Source of the DNA: Photobacterium alginatilyticum
GTDB lineage: Bacteria > Pseudomonadota > Gammaproteobacteria > Enterobacterales > Vibrionaceae
Assembly: GCF_009910675.1 (NCBI RefSeq)
Contig: NZ_RSEJ01000024.1
Span: forward strand, 1 to 64,000
DNA length: 64,000 nucleotides
Direction: 5' to 3'
Shown: in pieces, positions 34,064 to 43,251 of the stretch
Layout of the letters: the number at the start of each line of letters is the position of its first letter
How positions within the stretch are numbered: position 1 is the stretch's first letter
Translations under genes and position numbers: made by a program
Notes under the pieces: model-generated
What the model was told of the DNA's origin: nothing
Seen by the model: the letters and a program-made list of their open reading frames with translations, nothing else
Database searches by the model: none

Positions 34064-37000
34064 GTGACTATAACGACTAAGAAATTTAAATACTCGGCAC
34101 TTGCAAAAATAATCATACCGCTATGCTCTGCAGCGCTAATAGTAGGCTGTAATGACAATGATTCAGCTACAGCTACTACTCCCAACACCTCTAACCCCGC
34201 ACCTTCTCCACAGGATCCGTTGATCAGCCTACCTGCCGATGCTCCTAAGCCGTCTGCAGACCAAATTTCAATAAGCTATGTTGTCGATTCAACAACGGAA
34301 GCCAGAGTCAAGAGTAGTGTTTCCGACTACAACAAGTGGACACTTAAATGCGGCACTGAGGATCCAATTCTCGCAACAAGTTCAGATAAATTCGGCCCAA
34401 TGTGGCTAGTCAATAAAGATGTACTCGCTTCTTGTAATGAGCTTCTAGTACAGGATGAAGATGAGACGGCTAAAGCCAGCATTCCTGTTACCGAGGCCTC
34501 GCTAGGTAAAGAGTTTACGGTTGTGAACCTTGGTACAGATACCGCAATTGTTGTTGAAGGCTCTCGACAGGATGGTTTGCTGGCAGCAAAGGGGCTTCCT
34601 CAAACGGGTACTGATGTTGTATTGCCAATCATAAGCAACCCAGGCGATTTACCAACACCTCCTGCAGGTAAAATCGCGCTCCAGCTGTACGATCCAATGG
34701 GTGATAATGCCCCATACGACACTATGAACCTGCACCTTTGGGGAACAGACACCAATCCTGATAGCGGTTGCTCGGGTCTTAGTGACTCAGAAAGAAATAC
34801 CGACTGGGAAGACGTAAGTGTCACACCTGACGAAAAAGACAAATTTGGCCCTATCTGGTATCTCTCTGTACCTGACACCTCGGCTGGCTGTTTTAAAGTC
34901 ATTTTCCGCAATGCAAATAAAGATAAGCTCATCAGCTCTGATATCAAAATTGATATCTCTAAGATGGGTGATAACCGCACGCTCACATTTATTCCAGGTA
35001 GTGCAACTCCGTACAACACTCGCTCCGAAGCTTTTACAAAAGCCGGACCATCATCAAAAATCTCTGCCGATACGCTGGGTGCAATCATGCTGGATGACAG
35101 TACGATGGTATGGAAAAGCGGCGGCAAAGCCGACATGGTCCAAATCATGTTCAGCCACGATGGTCAACACAAGGTTGAAGAGAAAATTGTTGATGGTGAA
35201 ACAAGAAGTGTAGTGAGTGGTGCTTCTATTGTTCTGAAGTCCACCTCGCTGACTGCAGAGCAAAAAGCCAAATACCCTCACCTTGCCGACTACCCTGCCT
35301 TTGCATTACCAACACTTCCGGAAGGTATTGAACTATCATCTCTGGTAAAAGGTAGCCTGATCGCTATCGGTTCTACCAGTGATGGCGAGCTACGCGCATC
35401 CACTGGTGTGCAATATGCTGGCGCGTTAGATGCATTGTTTGCCCAGGAAGCTACCGAGCTTCAGTATGGCCCGATCTATAATGATGGCCAGGTTACATTC
35501 CGCCTATGGGCACCCACTGCCACTGAAGTTAAGCTAGCAGTCTACAACAGCGACAAAGAAGAAATTCAACGTGTTGCTATGGTTGAAGATAGAGAGTCAG
35601 GAAGCTGGAGTGTTGCTCTTGATACTGAAGTGGTTGATGGGAAGTTTTATCGCTATGCGATGAAAGTCTTCCAGCCTCGCGACCAGGAAAGCGTTGATTA
35701 TGAAGTCACCGACCCGTATTCTGTCAGCCTTTCAACCAACTCAATTTATAGCCAGGCAATTGATTTAGAGTCAGACGAACTCAAACCTAGTGGCTGGGAT
35801 AGCCTGGAGGCTCCTCACTCTCAGAAAGACAGCGACCTTTCTGACATGGTGATCTATGAATCCCACGTCCGAGATTTCTCTGCCCGTGATGTCAGCACAC
35901 AAAATAAAGGTAAATACCTGGCCTTTACCGAACAAGGCACAGTGCCAGTTGATCACCTCAAGCAACTGAGTGAAGCCGGTATGACCCACCTGCATTTGAT
36001 GCCGGTGTTCGATATTGCCACCATCAATGAAGATCCAGCCAAGGTTGCCGATATCGACGAGGACTTCAGCAAACTCTGTGAGGTTAACCCGGCTGTCAAA
36101 GACTCTGAATTCTCAAAGTATTGCACAGGAGGCGGCAGCATTGCAGACGCCTTTGCTGAGCTTGCGGCAGAAGACAGTAAGGATAATGCTAAGGTTGAAG
36201 CCCTCAATGAATTTGTACGCAGTGTCGATAGCTTCAACTGGGGCTATGACCCATTCCACTACACCGTTCCTGAAGGCTCTTACGCCAGCAATGCCGAAGG
36301 TACCGCCCGTATTCTAGAATTCCGTAAGATGGTTCAATCTGTCAAGCAAGACATCGGCATGAATGTGGTGGTGGATGTCGTCTACAACCACACCAATGCA
36401 TCCGGTCTGAACGATAAATCGGTACTCGATAAAGTGGTTCCTCTGTACTACCAACGTTTGGTTCCTGATACAGGTAGCGTTGAAACGTCGACATGTTGCG
36501 ATAACACGGCACCAGAACATGCCATGTTTGCCAAGCTAATCGACGACTCGGTACAAACCTGGGTTAAAGCCTATAAGATCGATGCGTTCCGTTGGGATCT
36601 GATGGGTCATCACCCTCTTGCCCAAATGAAAGGAACACTTGAAGCAGCACGTAAGATCAATGACGAGGTGTACTTCTACGGTGAAGGCTGGAACTTTGGT
36701 GAAGTTGAAAATGACAAACGCTTCGTACAAGCTACCCAGAAACACTTAGGTGGTACCGGAATCGGTTCATTTTCTGACCGACTACGTGATGCTGTCCGCG
36801 GCGGTAGCCCATTTGATGGCGGCGAGGGAATTCGTAAAACCCCTGGCTTTGCGACGGGTGCCTATGTACAGCCTAATGAGCTTGTCGATATCAAGGCAGA
36901 TGCAAATGAAGATGGTGTTTCTGATGAACTGGCACGTGCGCTACATCAGGCAGATCTGACCCGACTTGGCATGGCGGGTAACCTTAAAGATTTTGAGTTC

Positions 37001-38488
37001 ATTGACTATGAAGGCAACGCTCTGAAAGGTTCAACCCTGGACTACAACGGTCAGGCTGCAGGCTATGCCGAACAGCCATGGGAAGTACAGAACTATGTTT
37101 CCAAGCATGATAACCAGACGCTTTGGGACATCAACATGTACAAGATCTCTCACGATACCTCACTAGAAGATCGTGTTCGCATGCAGGCACTTGGAATGTC
37201 AACAGTATTACTGGGTCAGGCAATGCCATTTAACCACATGGGTGGTGAGCTGTTGCGCTCTAAATCCATGCAGCGAGACTCTTACGATTATGGTGACTGG
37301 TATAACCGTGTTGACTTTACCTTAAATGACAACAACTGGAACAAGGGTCTTCCTGCGAAGGATAAAGACGAGGCCAACTACACTGTTATTGAAAAAGTAC
37401 TGACAGCAAATGCTCAGCCATCGGCAGCAAATCTTGAGCAGATGTTTGAGTTCTACAAAGAGCTACTTCGCCTGCGCAAGGCATCCCCTCTGATGACGCT
37501 ACCTGGCGCTGATGAAATCATGAAGCGCGTTGACTTCCGTAATACAGGTAAAGGTCAAACGCCGGGAATGATTGTGATGTCCATTGATAATGGTTCAACG
37601 CAAACCACAGATCTCGACAGTGCTCTTGATTCCATTGTTATCGTGATTAACGCAACACCCAACGAGCAAACGACAGGCAGCTTCCTTAATAGCAACAACG
37701 AAGCGATTGCCCTTTCAGGTTTCGAGCTAAGTTCAACCCATAACCAGGCGAACTCTATTGCCGGCAATGCGAGTTTTGCCAATGGCAAGTTCACTGTTCC
37801 TGCATGGTCAAGTGCTGTCTTTGTTCAGCCTCGAGGTAACGAACGTGGATTAGGTCTGCCAGTATCGCAAAAAGCAGACATTCCTCCATTTGAAGCGGCT
37901 AAGAAAGTCTATGTCGCAGGTAGTTTCAATGGCTGGAATAAAGCGGGCACTGAAGCCGCTTATGCGGGCAAAGGGCTATATAGCGCCACTGTCGGTTTGA
38001 GCACTACTGCAGAATACAAAATGACTACGGTTAAAGGAGATGATGTATCTTGGTATGGCTGTAACGGCGACGACAACTGCTCAGTTTCCAAATTAGGCAT
38101 GTACAAGCTATCTTTGGATGCAACCAACCCTGAACAGCCTGTTGTTCTTGATGCTGAACTTCAAGACGACTACACAGATGTTTCATGGTATATCCCTGGA
38201 GATATTTCAGGGGGCTGGGAGCATGACGATGCCCGTAAGATGGCTTCTGTTAGCGCTGAACAATTCAGCTTCACGACACCAAGCTTGAATGCGGGTACGA
38301 AGTATGGCTTCAAGTTTACCGGTGGAAACTGGGGCACACTTGAGCATACAGCCAGTGATGTCGTTGCAGCAGAAGGAAGCCTTGCCTTCTCAGGCTCAAA
38401 CAATATTGAGTTTACTCCAGCTGAAGCTGGTACCTACCAGGTAAGCTTTAATATCCTGACCAAAGAGGTTGATATTCAAAAACAATAA
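34064..38488 (+). CDS. pulA: Lipoprotein pullulanase-type GH13 debranching enzyme
   Basis: A 1474-aa exported lipoprotein that cleaves alpha-1,6 branches in pullulan, starch or glycogen. GTG start at 34064 after TAGGA; lipobox LIVGC with Asn next. Domains: two CBM41-type segments (about 68-165 and 200-310; IALQLYDPMGDN, LHLWGTD), a CBM48 (about 470-560, VTFRLWAPTATEVKLAVYN), and the GH13 barrel with conserved regions DVVYNHTNAS (about 770), DAFRWDLMGH (nucleophile Asp, about 839), YGEGWNFG (acid/base Glu, about 872) and SKHDNQTLWD (about 1014). A DUF3372-like end follows, then about 190 extra residues with a starch-binding-like domain (KVYVAGSFNGWNKAG, about 1281). This is longer than the roughly 1090-aa Klebsiella enzyme. 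Confidence 0.93.
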   Translation: MTITTKKFKYSALAKIIIPLCSAALIVGCNDNDSATATTPNTSNPAPSPQDPLISLPADAPKPSADQISISYVVDSTTEARVKSSVSDYNKWTLKCGTEDPILATSSDKFGPMWLVNKDVLASCNELLVQDEDETAKASIPVTEASLGKEFTVVNLGTDTAIVVEGSRQDGLLAAKGLPQTGTDVVLPIISNPGDLPTPPAGKIALQLYDPMGDNAPYDTMNLHLWGTDTNPDSGCSGLSDSERNTDWEDVSVTPDEKDKFGPIWYLSVPDTSAGCFKVIFRNANKDKLISSDIKIDISKMGDNRTLTFIPGSATPYNTRSEAFTKAGPSSKISADTLGAIMLDDSTMVWKSGGKADMVQIMFSHDGQHKVEEKIVDGETRSVVSGASIVLKSTSLTAEQKAKYPHLADYPAFALPTLPEGIELSSLVKGSLIAIGSTSDGELRASTGVQYAGALDALFAQEATELQYGPIYNDGQVTFRLWAPTATEVKLAVYNSDKEEIQRVAMVEDRESGSWSVALDTEVVDGKFYRYAMKVFQPRDQESVDYEVTDPYSVSLSTNSIYSQAIDLESDELKPSGWDSLEAPHSQKDSDLSDMVIYESHVRDFSARDVSTQNKGKYLAFTEQGTVPVDHLKQLSEAGMTHLHLMPVFDIATINEDPAKVADIDEDFSKLCEVNPAVKDSEFSKYCTGGGSIADAFAELAAEDSKDNAKVEALNEFVRSVDSFNWGYDPFHYTVPEGSYASNAEGTARILEFRKMVQSVKQDIGMNVVVDVVYNHTNASGLNDKSVLDKVVPLYYQRLVPDTGSVETSTCCDNTAPEHAMFAKLIDDSVQTWVKAYKIDAFRWDLMGHHPLAQMKGTLEAARKINDEVYFYGEGWNFGEVENDKRFVQATQKHLGGTGIGSFSDRLRDAVRGGSPFDGGEGIRKTPGFATGAYVQPNELVDIKADANEDGVSDELARALHQADLTRLGMAGNLKDFEFIDYEGNALKGSTLDYNGQAAGYAEQPWEVQNYVSKHDNQTLWDINMYKISHDTSLEDRVRMQALGMSTVLLGQAMPFNHMGGELLRSKSMQRDSYDYGDWYNRVDFTLNDNNWNKGLPAKDKDEANYTVIEKVLTANAQPSAANLEQMFEFYKELLRLRKASPLMTLPGADEIMKRVDFRNTGKGQTPGMIVMSIDNGSTQTTDLDSALDSIVIVINATPNEQTTGSFLNSNNEAIALSGFELSSTHNQANSIAGNASFANGKFTVPAWSSAVFVQPRGNERGLGLPVSQKADIPPFEAAKKVYVAGSFNGWNKAGTEAAYAGKGLYSATVGLSTTAEYKMTTVKGDDVSWYGCNGDDNCSVSKLGMYKLSLDATNPEQPVVLDAELQDDYTDVSWYIPGDISGGWEHDDARKMASVSAEQFSFTTPSLNAGTKYGFKFTGGNWGTLEHTASDVVAAEGSLAFSGSNNIEFTPAEAGTYQVSFNILTKEVDIQKQ

Positions 38489-38513
38489 TCGTTGATTTTT
38501 AAATCACTGCCTA

Positions 38514-38548
38514 AAGCGCCAGTTAATTTTAACTGGCGCTTCTTTTTT
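38514..38548 (+). terminator. Terminator of pulA
   Basis: AAGCGCCAGTTAA (38514-38526) and TTAACTGGCGCTT (38529-38541) form a 13-bp stem followed by CTTTTTT. It lies 25 bp after the pulA stop. Confidence 0.9.
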
Positions 38549-38568
38549 AGCTAATCTCTTGAGCTAGC

Positions 38569-38577
38569 TTGGGTATA
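38569..38577. repeat. Half copy of the TTGGGTATA intergenic repeat
   Basis: TTGGGTATA, preceded by AGCTAGC, between pulA and the toxin gene matches one arm of the palindromic element found complete at 55354-55403. Confidence 0.4.
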
Positions 38578-38581
38578 GAAC

Positions 38582-39262
38582 TCAAACTAGATTAATTTCC
38601 AGTACAGAATTCACCGATACTCCATTCCATTTATAGGTGTAGTGTTTAGTCTGACAGACTTTAGTGACTAAGTTCGGTTTAAAGAGCGCATAGCAATCAT
38701 GCCCCTGATGGCGAACTGACTGATAAACGATCCCGTCACCTTTTTGCTCCTTGATTTCAGTAGCCAACATTTGCGAGTAGGAATAGTTTGTCGGATGGTA
38801 AATGTTTTGGTCGAGGTATTGCTGCTCAGTAAAATCGACCAACTGCGCACTAAACCAGGCATCGATACAACGCATCTGAATATCCTGTGCAGGTTCCTGG
38901 GTGTACCCCATCACCCGCTCCATATGATGAACGGTTTCCTTTATGGCGGTATTCACATCCGGTGCTGCATAGTAAGCTCCGTAGTCGGCGGTGTTAAATC
39001 GTGCTCCATCCGGATTGACATGGGTAAAAGCGGCCATCACATAACTGCAGTGCGGGATCCCCACTAAGCGTTCTTCAAGCGGGATCTGCGAAAAATTACC
39101 GACCTCTTCCGAAAGGCGAGGATTGGTTATGGCCTCGACGACAAATATCGCTTCAAGCTGTTTGGGCTCAGCCACATCTTCATACAAATTGATGGGCGGA
39201 TATTTCGATGGGATCAGACGAAAGCAATGCTGATCACTGAAGGATTTCACTGGATGGCTCAT
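38582..39262 (-). CDS. RES-domain toxin of a type II toxin-antitoxin pair
   Basis: A 226-aa RES-family protein. The name-giving residues are visible: Arg in HCFRLIPSKYPP near the start or in GARFNTADYGAYYAA, Glu in TAIKETVHHMERVM and Ser in GIVYQSVRHQGHDCYALF. RES toxins (ParT, MbcT and relatives) deplete NAD+ or modify targets by an ADP-ribosyltransferase-like fold; which of these applies here cannot be read from sequence. Its start directly abuts the antitoxin stop (39262/39263), so the two are cotranscribed with the antitoxin first. Confidence 0.88.
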   Translation of the reverse strand: MSHPVKSFSDQHCFRLIPSKYPPINLYEDVAEPKQLEAIFVVEAITNPRLSEEVGNFSQIPLEERLVGIPHCSYVMAAFTHVNPDGARFNTADYGAYYAAPDVNTAIKETVHHMERVMGYTQEPAQDIQMRCIDAWFSAQLVDFTEQQYLDQNIYHPTNYSYSQMLATEIKEQKGDGIVYQSVRHQGHDCYALFKPNLVTKVCQTKHYTYKWNGVSVNSVLEINLV

Positions 39263-39673
39263 CTAAGACTTCCCACCTCGCCAGGCATTCAGACGAGATG
39301 CTACCTGATATAAGTCAACCACTTTGCCCTGAACCAGGATATCCATTGCCGAGCGACCAGCAAAAAACGGGTGGGAGTTGGGCTTCTGCACCCATTGGTA
39401 CACACTCTCTTCAGCGGTAAACATGATTCGAAGACATTTGTGAATATTGAGTATATAACTCATCCGCTCCAGCAGATCCTTCGACACCTTAGCCGATTCT
39501 GGATGACTACGATACTTATTCAACGTAGAGCGACTCGCCAGGCCAAGAATGGCCATCTGCTGTGCCTGGGTGCAAGCCCACTTATCAAGAATATTAAAAA
39601 TAACCGGTAGCACCATGTTACCCGCCTCTGGCATTGACTGCCCTTGTACCGCATGGGATGCGTTCATAAGCAC
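39263..39673 (-). CDS. Xre/MbcA/ParS-type antitoxin (DUF2384)
   Basis: A 136-aa antitoxin with an Xre-like HTH (KWACTQAQQMAILGLASRST, LNKYRSHPESAKVSKDLLER) and the C-terminal toxin-binding region typical of DUF2384 proteins (PNSHPFFAGRSAMDILVQGK, VVDLYQVASRLNAWRGGK). It should neutralise the RES toxin encoded immediately downstream and repress the operon, probably through the palindrome at 39679-39714 just upstream of its start. The start could be the ATG at 39673 or the internal MPEAGNMV; the first is kept because it begins next to the operator. Confidence 0.88.
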   Translation of the reverse strand: MLMNASHAVQGQSMPEAGNMVLPVIFNILDKWACTQAQQMAILGLASRSTLNKYRSHPESAKVSKDLLERMSYILNIHKCLRIMFTAEESVYQWVQKPNSHPFFAGRSAMDILVQGKVVDLYQVASRLNAWRGGKS

Positions 39674-39678
39674 CTCTC

Positions 39679-39714
39679 ACTATAGTTGTTTGTTCATTTA
39701 TATACAATTATAGT
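39679..39714. promoter_or_regulatory. Inverted repeat, likely operator of the RES/Xre operon
   Basis: ACTATAGTTGT (39679-39689) and ACAATTATAGT (39704-39714) are inverted repeats with 10 of 11 bases matching, starting 6 bp before the antitoxin ATG. Position and symmetry fit autoregulation by the Xre antitoxin. Confidence 0.55.
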
Positions 39715-39927
39715 CGAAATGTACATAAACAGAGAAAGCGACACTTGTTTTAAATGCAACTAGCCCGAGGCTCTCAAGCGGCCGTTAGTTATAAAGATGT
39801 GATCATTTCCACAATAGAGTAATTACTCATGTCGAATAGCTTTCCTTGGTTTACCCTTAATTATGAATATGGCGCTATTGCGCAGTTTTTTTAGGAAGTA
39901 ACTCTTACAGCAATTTGGAGAGCTACA

Positions 39928-41703
39928 ATGAAAATGCTAGATCTACCCAAAAACTTCTTTATAAAAAAGCAATCAACGAAACACCGTTCATCGACTAACA
40001 CACAGAGCGCGTTACTTAACCCAAAAACTGAAAATTACGAATACCTCGATGAATACTCACAAACACTGTTAAAGAAAACCATCGAATTTTTTGAACAACG
40101 AGGAAAAGCAAAACTAAAAGAAGATGATCATGAACGTCTTTGGTACGCAGATTTTCTAGCGTTTGTGAAAAAAGAACAGCTATTTGCCACTCTCCTGACT
40201 CCCAGTTCCTTTGGTGATGAAAACACTCGGTGGGATACATTTCGCAACTGCGCACTCAATGAAATACTAGGCTTTTATGGATTGGCGCACTGGTATACCT
40301 GGCAAGTCAGTATCCTGGGGCTAGGACCAATCTGGATCAGTAAGAACGAGCATATAAAAAAGAAAGCGGTTCAACTGTTACAGGATGGTGGCATATTTGC
40401 TTTTGGATTATCGGAAAAGGAACATGGTGCCGATATCTACGCCAGTGATATGGTTTTAACACCGCAAGAAGATGGTAGCTACCGTGCAAACGGCGGCAAA
40501 TACTACATTGGTAACGGTAATAAGGCTGCTCTGGTCTCAACCTTCGGCAAGCTCGCGGATACCGACGAGTACGTCTTTTTCGTCGTGGACTCGCAACACG
40601 ATAATTACCAGCTCGTTCAAAATGTTGTTAACTCTCAAAACTATGTCGCCGAATACCGCCTTAATGATTACCCCATCCGGGAAGAAGACATACTGGCCAA
40701 AGGTCGTGATGCCTGGGATATGGCTTTAAATACAGTCAACATCGGCAAATTCAATCTTGGCTGGGCGTCAATTGGCATCTGTACCCACTCCTTTTATGAA
40801 GCTATCAATCATGCCTCGCACCGACGTCTTTTTGATCACTACGTCACTGACTTTGTCCATATCAAGTTGCTGTTTACCGAGGCCTATGCCCGTCTTACCG
40901 CGATGAAGATGTTTGCCCAGCGCGCAATTGATTATATGCGAATTGCTAGCCCTGAGGACCGTCGCTACCTCCTGTTTACACCTATGGTAAAAATGAAAGT
41001 CACCACTCAAGGTGAGGAAGTGATGAACTTGCTGTGGGATGTTATTGCCGCGAAAGGCTTTGAAAAGAACATGTACTTCGAGATGGCGGTAAGGGACATT
41101 CGCGCCCTACCTAAGCTCGAAGGTACCGTGCATGTCAATATGGCCTTAATTTTGAAGTTTATGGGTAACTATTTTTTCAAACCCGGAAAGTTCTCAGACG
41201 CGCCTAAGATGAGACAAGCAACCAATGACGACTTTTTATTTAATCAGGGGGCTACCAAGGGGCTTGGCAAAACACGTTTTCATGATTATCGAGAAGTGTA
41301 TGGTGAATTTGATTCCCACAATGTGAAGATATTTAAAAAGCAAATTCGCCTGTTGAAGATCCTGCTGCTGCTAGGCAAGCCGAATAAAGAGCAGACAAAA
41401 GATTTCGACTTCCTGTTAAATCTCGGCGAATTATTTACATTGGTGGTCTACGGACAACTCATCTTGGAAGAAGCCAAACTAACCAACCTTGATGATGACA
41501 TTATCGAGCAAATCTTTGATGTCATGATCCGAGATTTCTCCAAATTTGCTTTACAGTTAAGTGCCAAGTCGAGTGCGACTCTGGTCCAACAAAAGATTTG
41601 TGAGCGAATGATAAAACGTCCATATGTGGACAATATCCGTTACCAGCAAATGTGGGATAACTACGTTAATGTCACTAAAGATCAATACGAGATGAACCCA
41701 TAA
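39928..41703 (+). CDS. Acyl-CoA dehydrogenase family flavoprotein
   Basis: A 591-aa FAD enzyme of the acyl-CoA dehydrogenase family. It has an N-terminal helical extension, the middle FAD-contacting strand region (GIFAFGLSEKEHGADIYASD, YRANGGKYYIGNGNKAALVS) and the C-terminal helical domain (YARLTAMKMFAQRAIDYMRI, FEMAVRDIRALPKLEGTVHV). The last about 150 residues exceed the standard 380-aa enzymes, as in longer, poorly characterised marine members. The R-x-L-P-x-L-E-G-T-x-x-V segment corresponds to the usual catalytic-end motif. The substrate is not predictable. The gene stands alone and ends at a hairpin shared with pepT. Confidence 0.8.
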   Translation: MKMLDLPKNFFIKKQSTKHRSSTNTQSALLNPKTENYEYLDEYSQTLLKKTIEFFEQRGKAKLKEDDHERLWYADFLAFVKKEQLFATLLTPSSFGDENTRWDTFRNCALNEILGFYGLAHWYTWQVSILGLGPIWISKNEHIKKKAVQLLQDGGIFAFGLSEKEHGADIYASDMVLTPQEDGSYRANGGKYYIGNGNKAALVSTFGKLADTDEYVFFVVDSQHDNYQLVQNVVNSQNYVAEYRLNDYPIREEDILAKGRDAWDMALNTVNIGKFNLGWASIGICTHSFYEAINHASHRRLFDHYVTDFVHIKLLFTEAYARLTAMKMFAQRAIDYMRIASPEDRRYLLFTPMVKMKVTTQGEEVMNLLWDVIAAKGFEKNMYFEMAVRDIRALPKLEGTVHVNMALILKFMGNYFFKPGKFSDAPKMRQATNDDFLFNQGATKGLGKTRFHDYREVYGEFDSHNVKIFKKQIRLLKILLLLGKPNKEQTKDFDFLLNLGELFTLVVYGQLILEEAKLTNLDDDIIEQIFDVMIRDFSKFALQLSAKSSATLVQQKICERMIKRPYVDNIRYQQMWDNYVNVTKDQYEMNP

Positions 41704-41739
41704 CACAGGCATAAAGAAGTGCGGAAACGCTGACAAAAA

Positions 41740-41766
41740 AGAGCCTGCCGATATATGGCAGGCTCT
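41740..41766. terminator. Bidirectional terminator between acyl-CoA dehydrogenase and pepT
   Basis: AGAGCCTGCC (41740-41749) and GGCAGGCTCT (41757-41766) form a perfect 10-bp stem. The A-run before it (41734-41740) gives a U-run for the converging minus-strand pepT transcript. Confidence 0.8.
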
Positions 41767-41805
41767 CTTCAGTTACCCTACTCGCCTAGTTTGAACTAGG
41801 TCAAG

Positions 41806-43035
41806 TTATTGATAGCGAGCTGCAGTCTTTTCTGCCACCTTAACAATCACTTTTACTGCCTGTTCCATACCTTCAACAGTAATAAACTCGTGAATGCCGT
41901 GGAAGTTATAACCGCCAGTAAAGATATTTGGACATGGCAGACCCATGAATGACAAACGTGCACCGTCTGTACCGCCACGGATTGGCTTGATCAATGGCTG
42001 TACATCACACTCGATCATCGCATCTTTGGCAAGCTCGATGACGTGCGGATGAGGCTCAACCATTTCACGCATGTTGCGGTAGCTGTCAGTGATCTTCAGC
42101 TCAACACGACCTTTCTTCAGCTTGCTGTTTAGCTCGTCGACTTTCTCCTGCATGAAGACCTTACGGCGCTCAAGACCTTCACCATCAAAATCACGAAGAA
42201 TGTAGTTCAGCTCTGTTTTAGCAACACCACCTTCCATAGCAACCAAGTGATAGAAGCCCTCGTAGCCTTCAGTGCACTCAGGTGTTTCTTCGGTAGGCAT
42301 CATGAGCTGGAACTGAGCGGCGATGTTCATGGCATTGATCATCTTATTTTTCGCTGTGCCCGGGTGTACGTTGACACCATGGCAAATGACATCAGCAGAT
42401 GATGCGTTGAAGTTCTCAAACTCAAGCTCGCCAACCGGACCACCATCAATAGTGTACGCCCATTTAGCGCCAAACTTCTCGACATTGAACAGGTCTGCAC
42501 CGCGACCAATCTCTTCATCAGGTGTGAAGCCAATGCAGATTTCACCGTGTTTGATTTCTGGGTGTGCTTTCAGGTAAGCAACGGCGGTAATGATTTCAGC
42601 GATACCGGCCTTGTTATCAGCACCCAATAACGTTGTACCGTCAGTGGTAATAATATTGTGACCGTGTAACTTGTTCAGATCCGGATACTGAATTGGAGAT
42701 AGCACCTCATCGCCAATACCCAAGGCAATGTCACCGCCCTGATAGTTTTCGACGATTTGCGGTTTAACATCTTTACCGGATGCATCCGGTGCAGTGTCCA
42801 TGTGCGCAATAAAGCCAATGGCCGGCACGTCATGTTCAACGTTTGCAGGCAAACGAGCGGTCAGGTAGCCATGTTCGTCCAACGCCACATCGGACAGCTC
42901 GAGTTCAATAAGTTCTTTTTTAATCTGTTCTGCTAGCACTCGCTGCCCTTCAGTACTCGGACAGTGGTCGACTGATGAGTTAGATTGAGTCTCAAAGCTC
43001 ACGTAACGCAGAAATCTCTCAATTAATTTATCCAT
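41806..43035 (-). CDS. pepT: Peptidase T (tripeptidase)
   Basis: A 409-aa cytoplasmic zinc aminopeptidase that removes the N-terminal residue of tripeptides. M20 family landmarks are in order: the metal ligand region GFIAHMDTAPDASG, LLGADNKAGIAEI (bridging Asp), CIGFTPDEEIGRGAD (catalytic Glu pair), KWAYTIDGGPVGELEFENF, and the C-terminal PIRGGTDGARLSFMGLPCPN and GYNFHGIHEF with the last zinc His. Length and text are standard for PepT. It is monocistronic, with the terminator at 41740-41766. I see no clear regulatory site in the 216-bp gap to the next gene (43036-43251). Confidence 0.97.
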   Translation of the reverse strand: MDKLIERFLRYVSFETQSNSSVDHCPSTEGQRVLAEQIKKELIELELSDVALDEHGYLTARLPANVEHDVPAIGFIAHMDTAPDASGKDVKPQIVENYQGGDIALGIGDEVLSPIQYPDLNKLHGHNIITTDGTTLLGADNKAGIAEIITAVAYLKAHPEIKHGEICIGFTPDEEIGRGADLFNVEKFGAKWAYTIDGGPVGELEFENFNASSADVICHGVNVHPGTAKNKMINAMNIAAQFQLMMPTEETPECTEGYEGFYHLVAMEGGVAKTELNYILRDFDGEGLERRKVFMQEKVDELNSKLKKGRVELKITDSYRNMREMVEPHPHVIELAKDAMIECDVQPLIKPIRGGTDGARLSFMGLPCPNIFTGGYNFHGIHEFITVEGMEQAVKVIVKVAEKTAARYQ

Positions 43036-43251
43036 GTCTCACTCATTCGTATTGGTAAGTTAGAAGTGCTGATTCTTAATGAGGCGCTAATCATATACTG
43101 CTTGCCTCAGAAAATACCGGGCAAGTATCAGGGACTCGACAGCAAAATGAATTGCGATGAATCAGTTTTTCAGTGAAATGTATAAATTTATTCCAATATT
43201 TGAGACTTAAACTACTTTATAGCCATTGAAATCGTGTCTATATCAATATAA

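Noticed and set aside
34600..35148. 182-aa open frame opposite pulA
   Set aside because: It lies inside the carbohydrate-binding region of pulA on the other strand and shows no domain or start signal.
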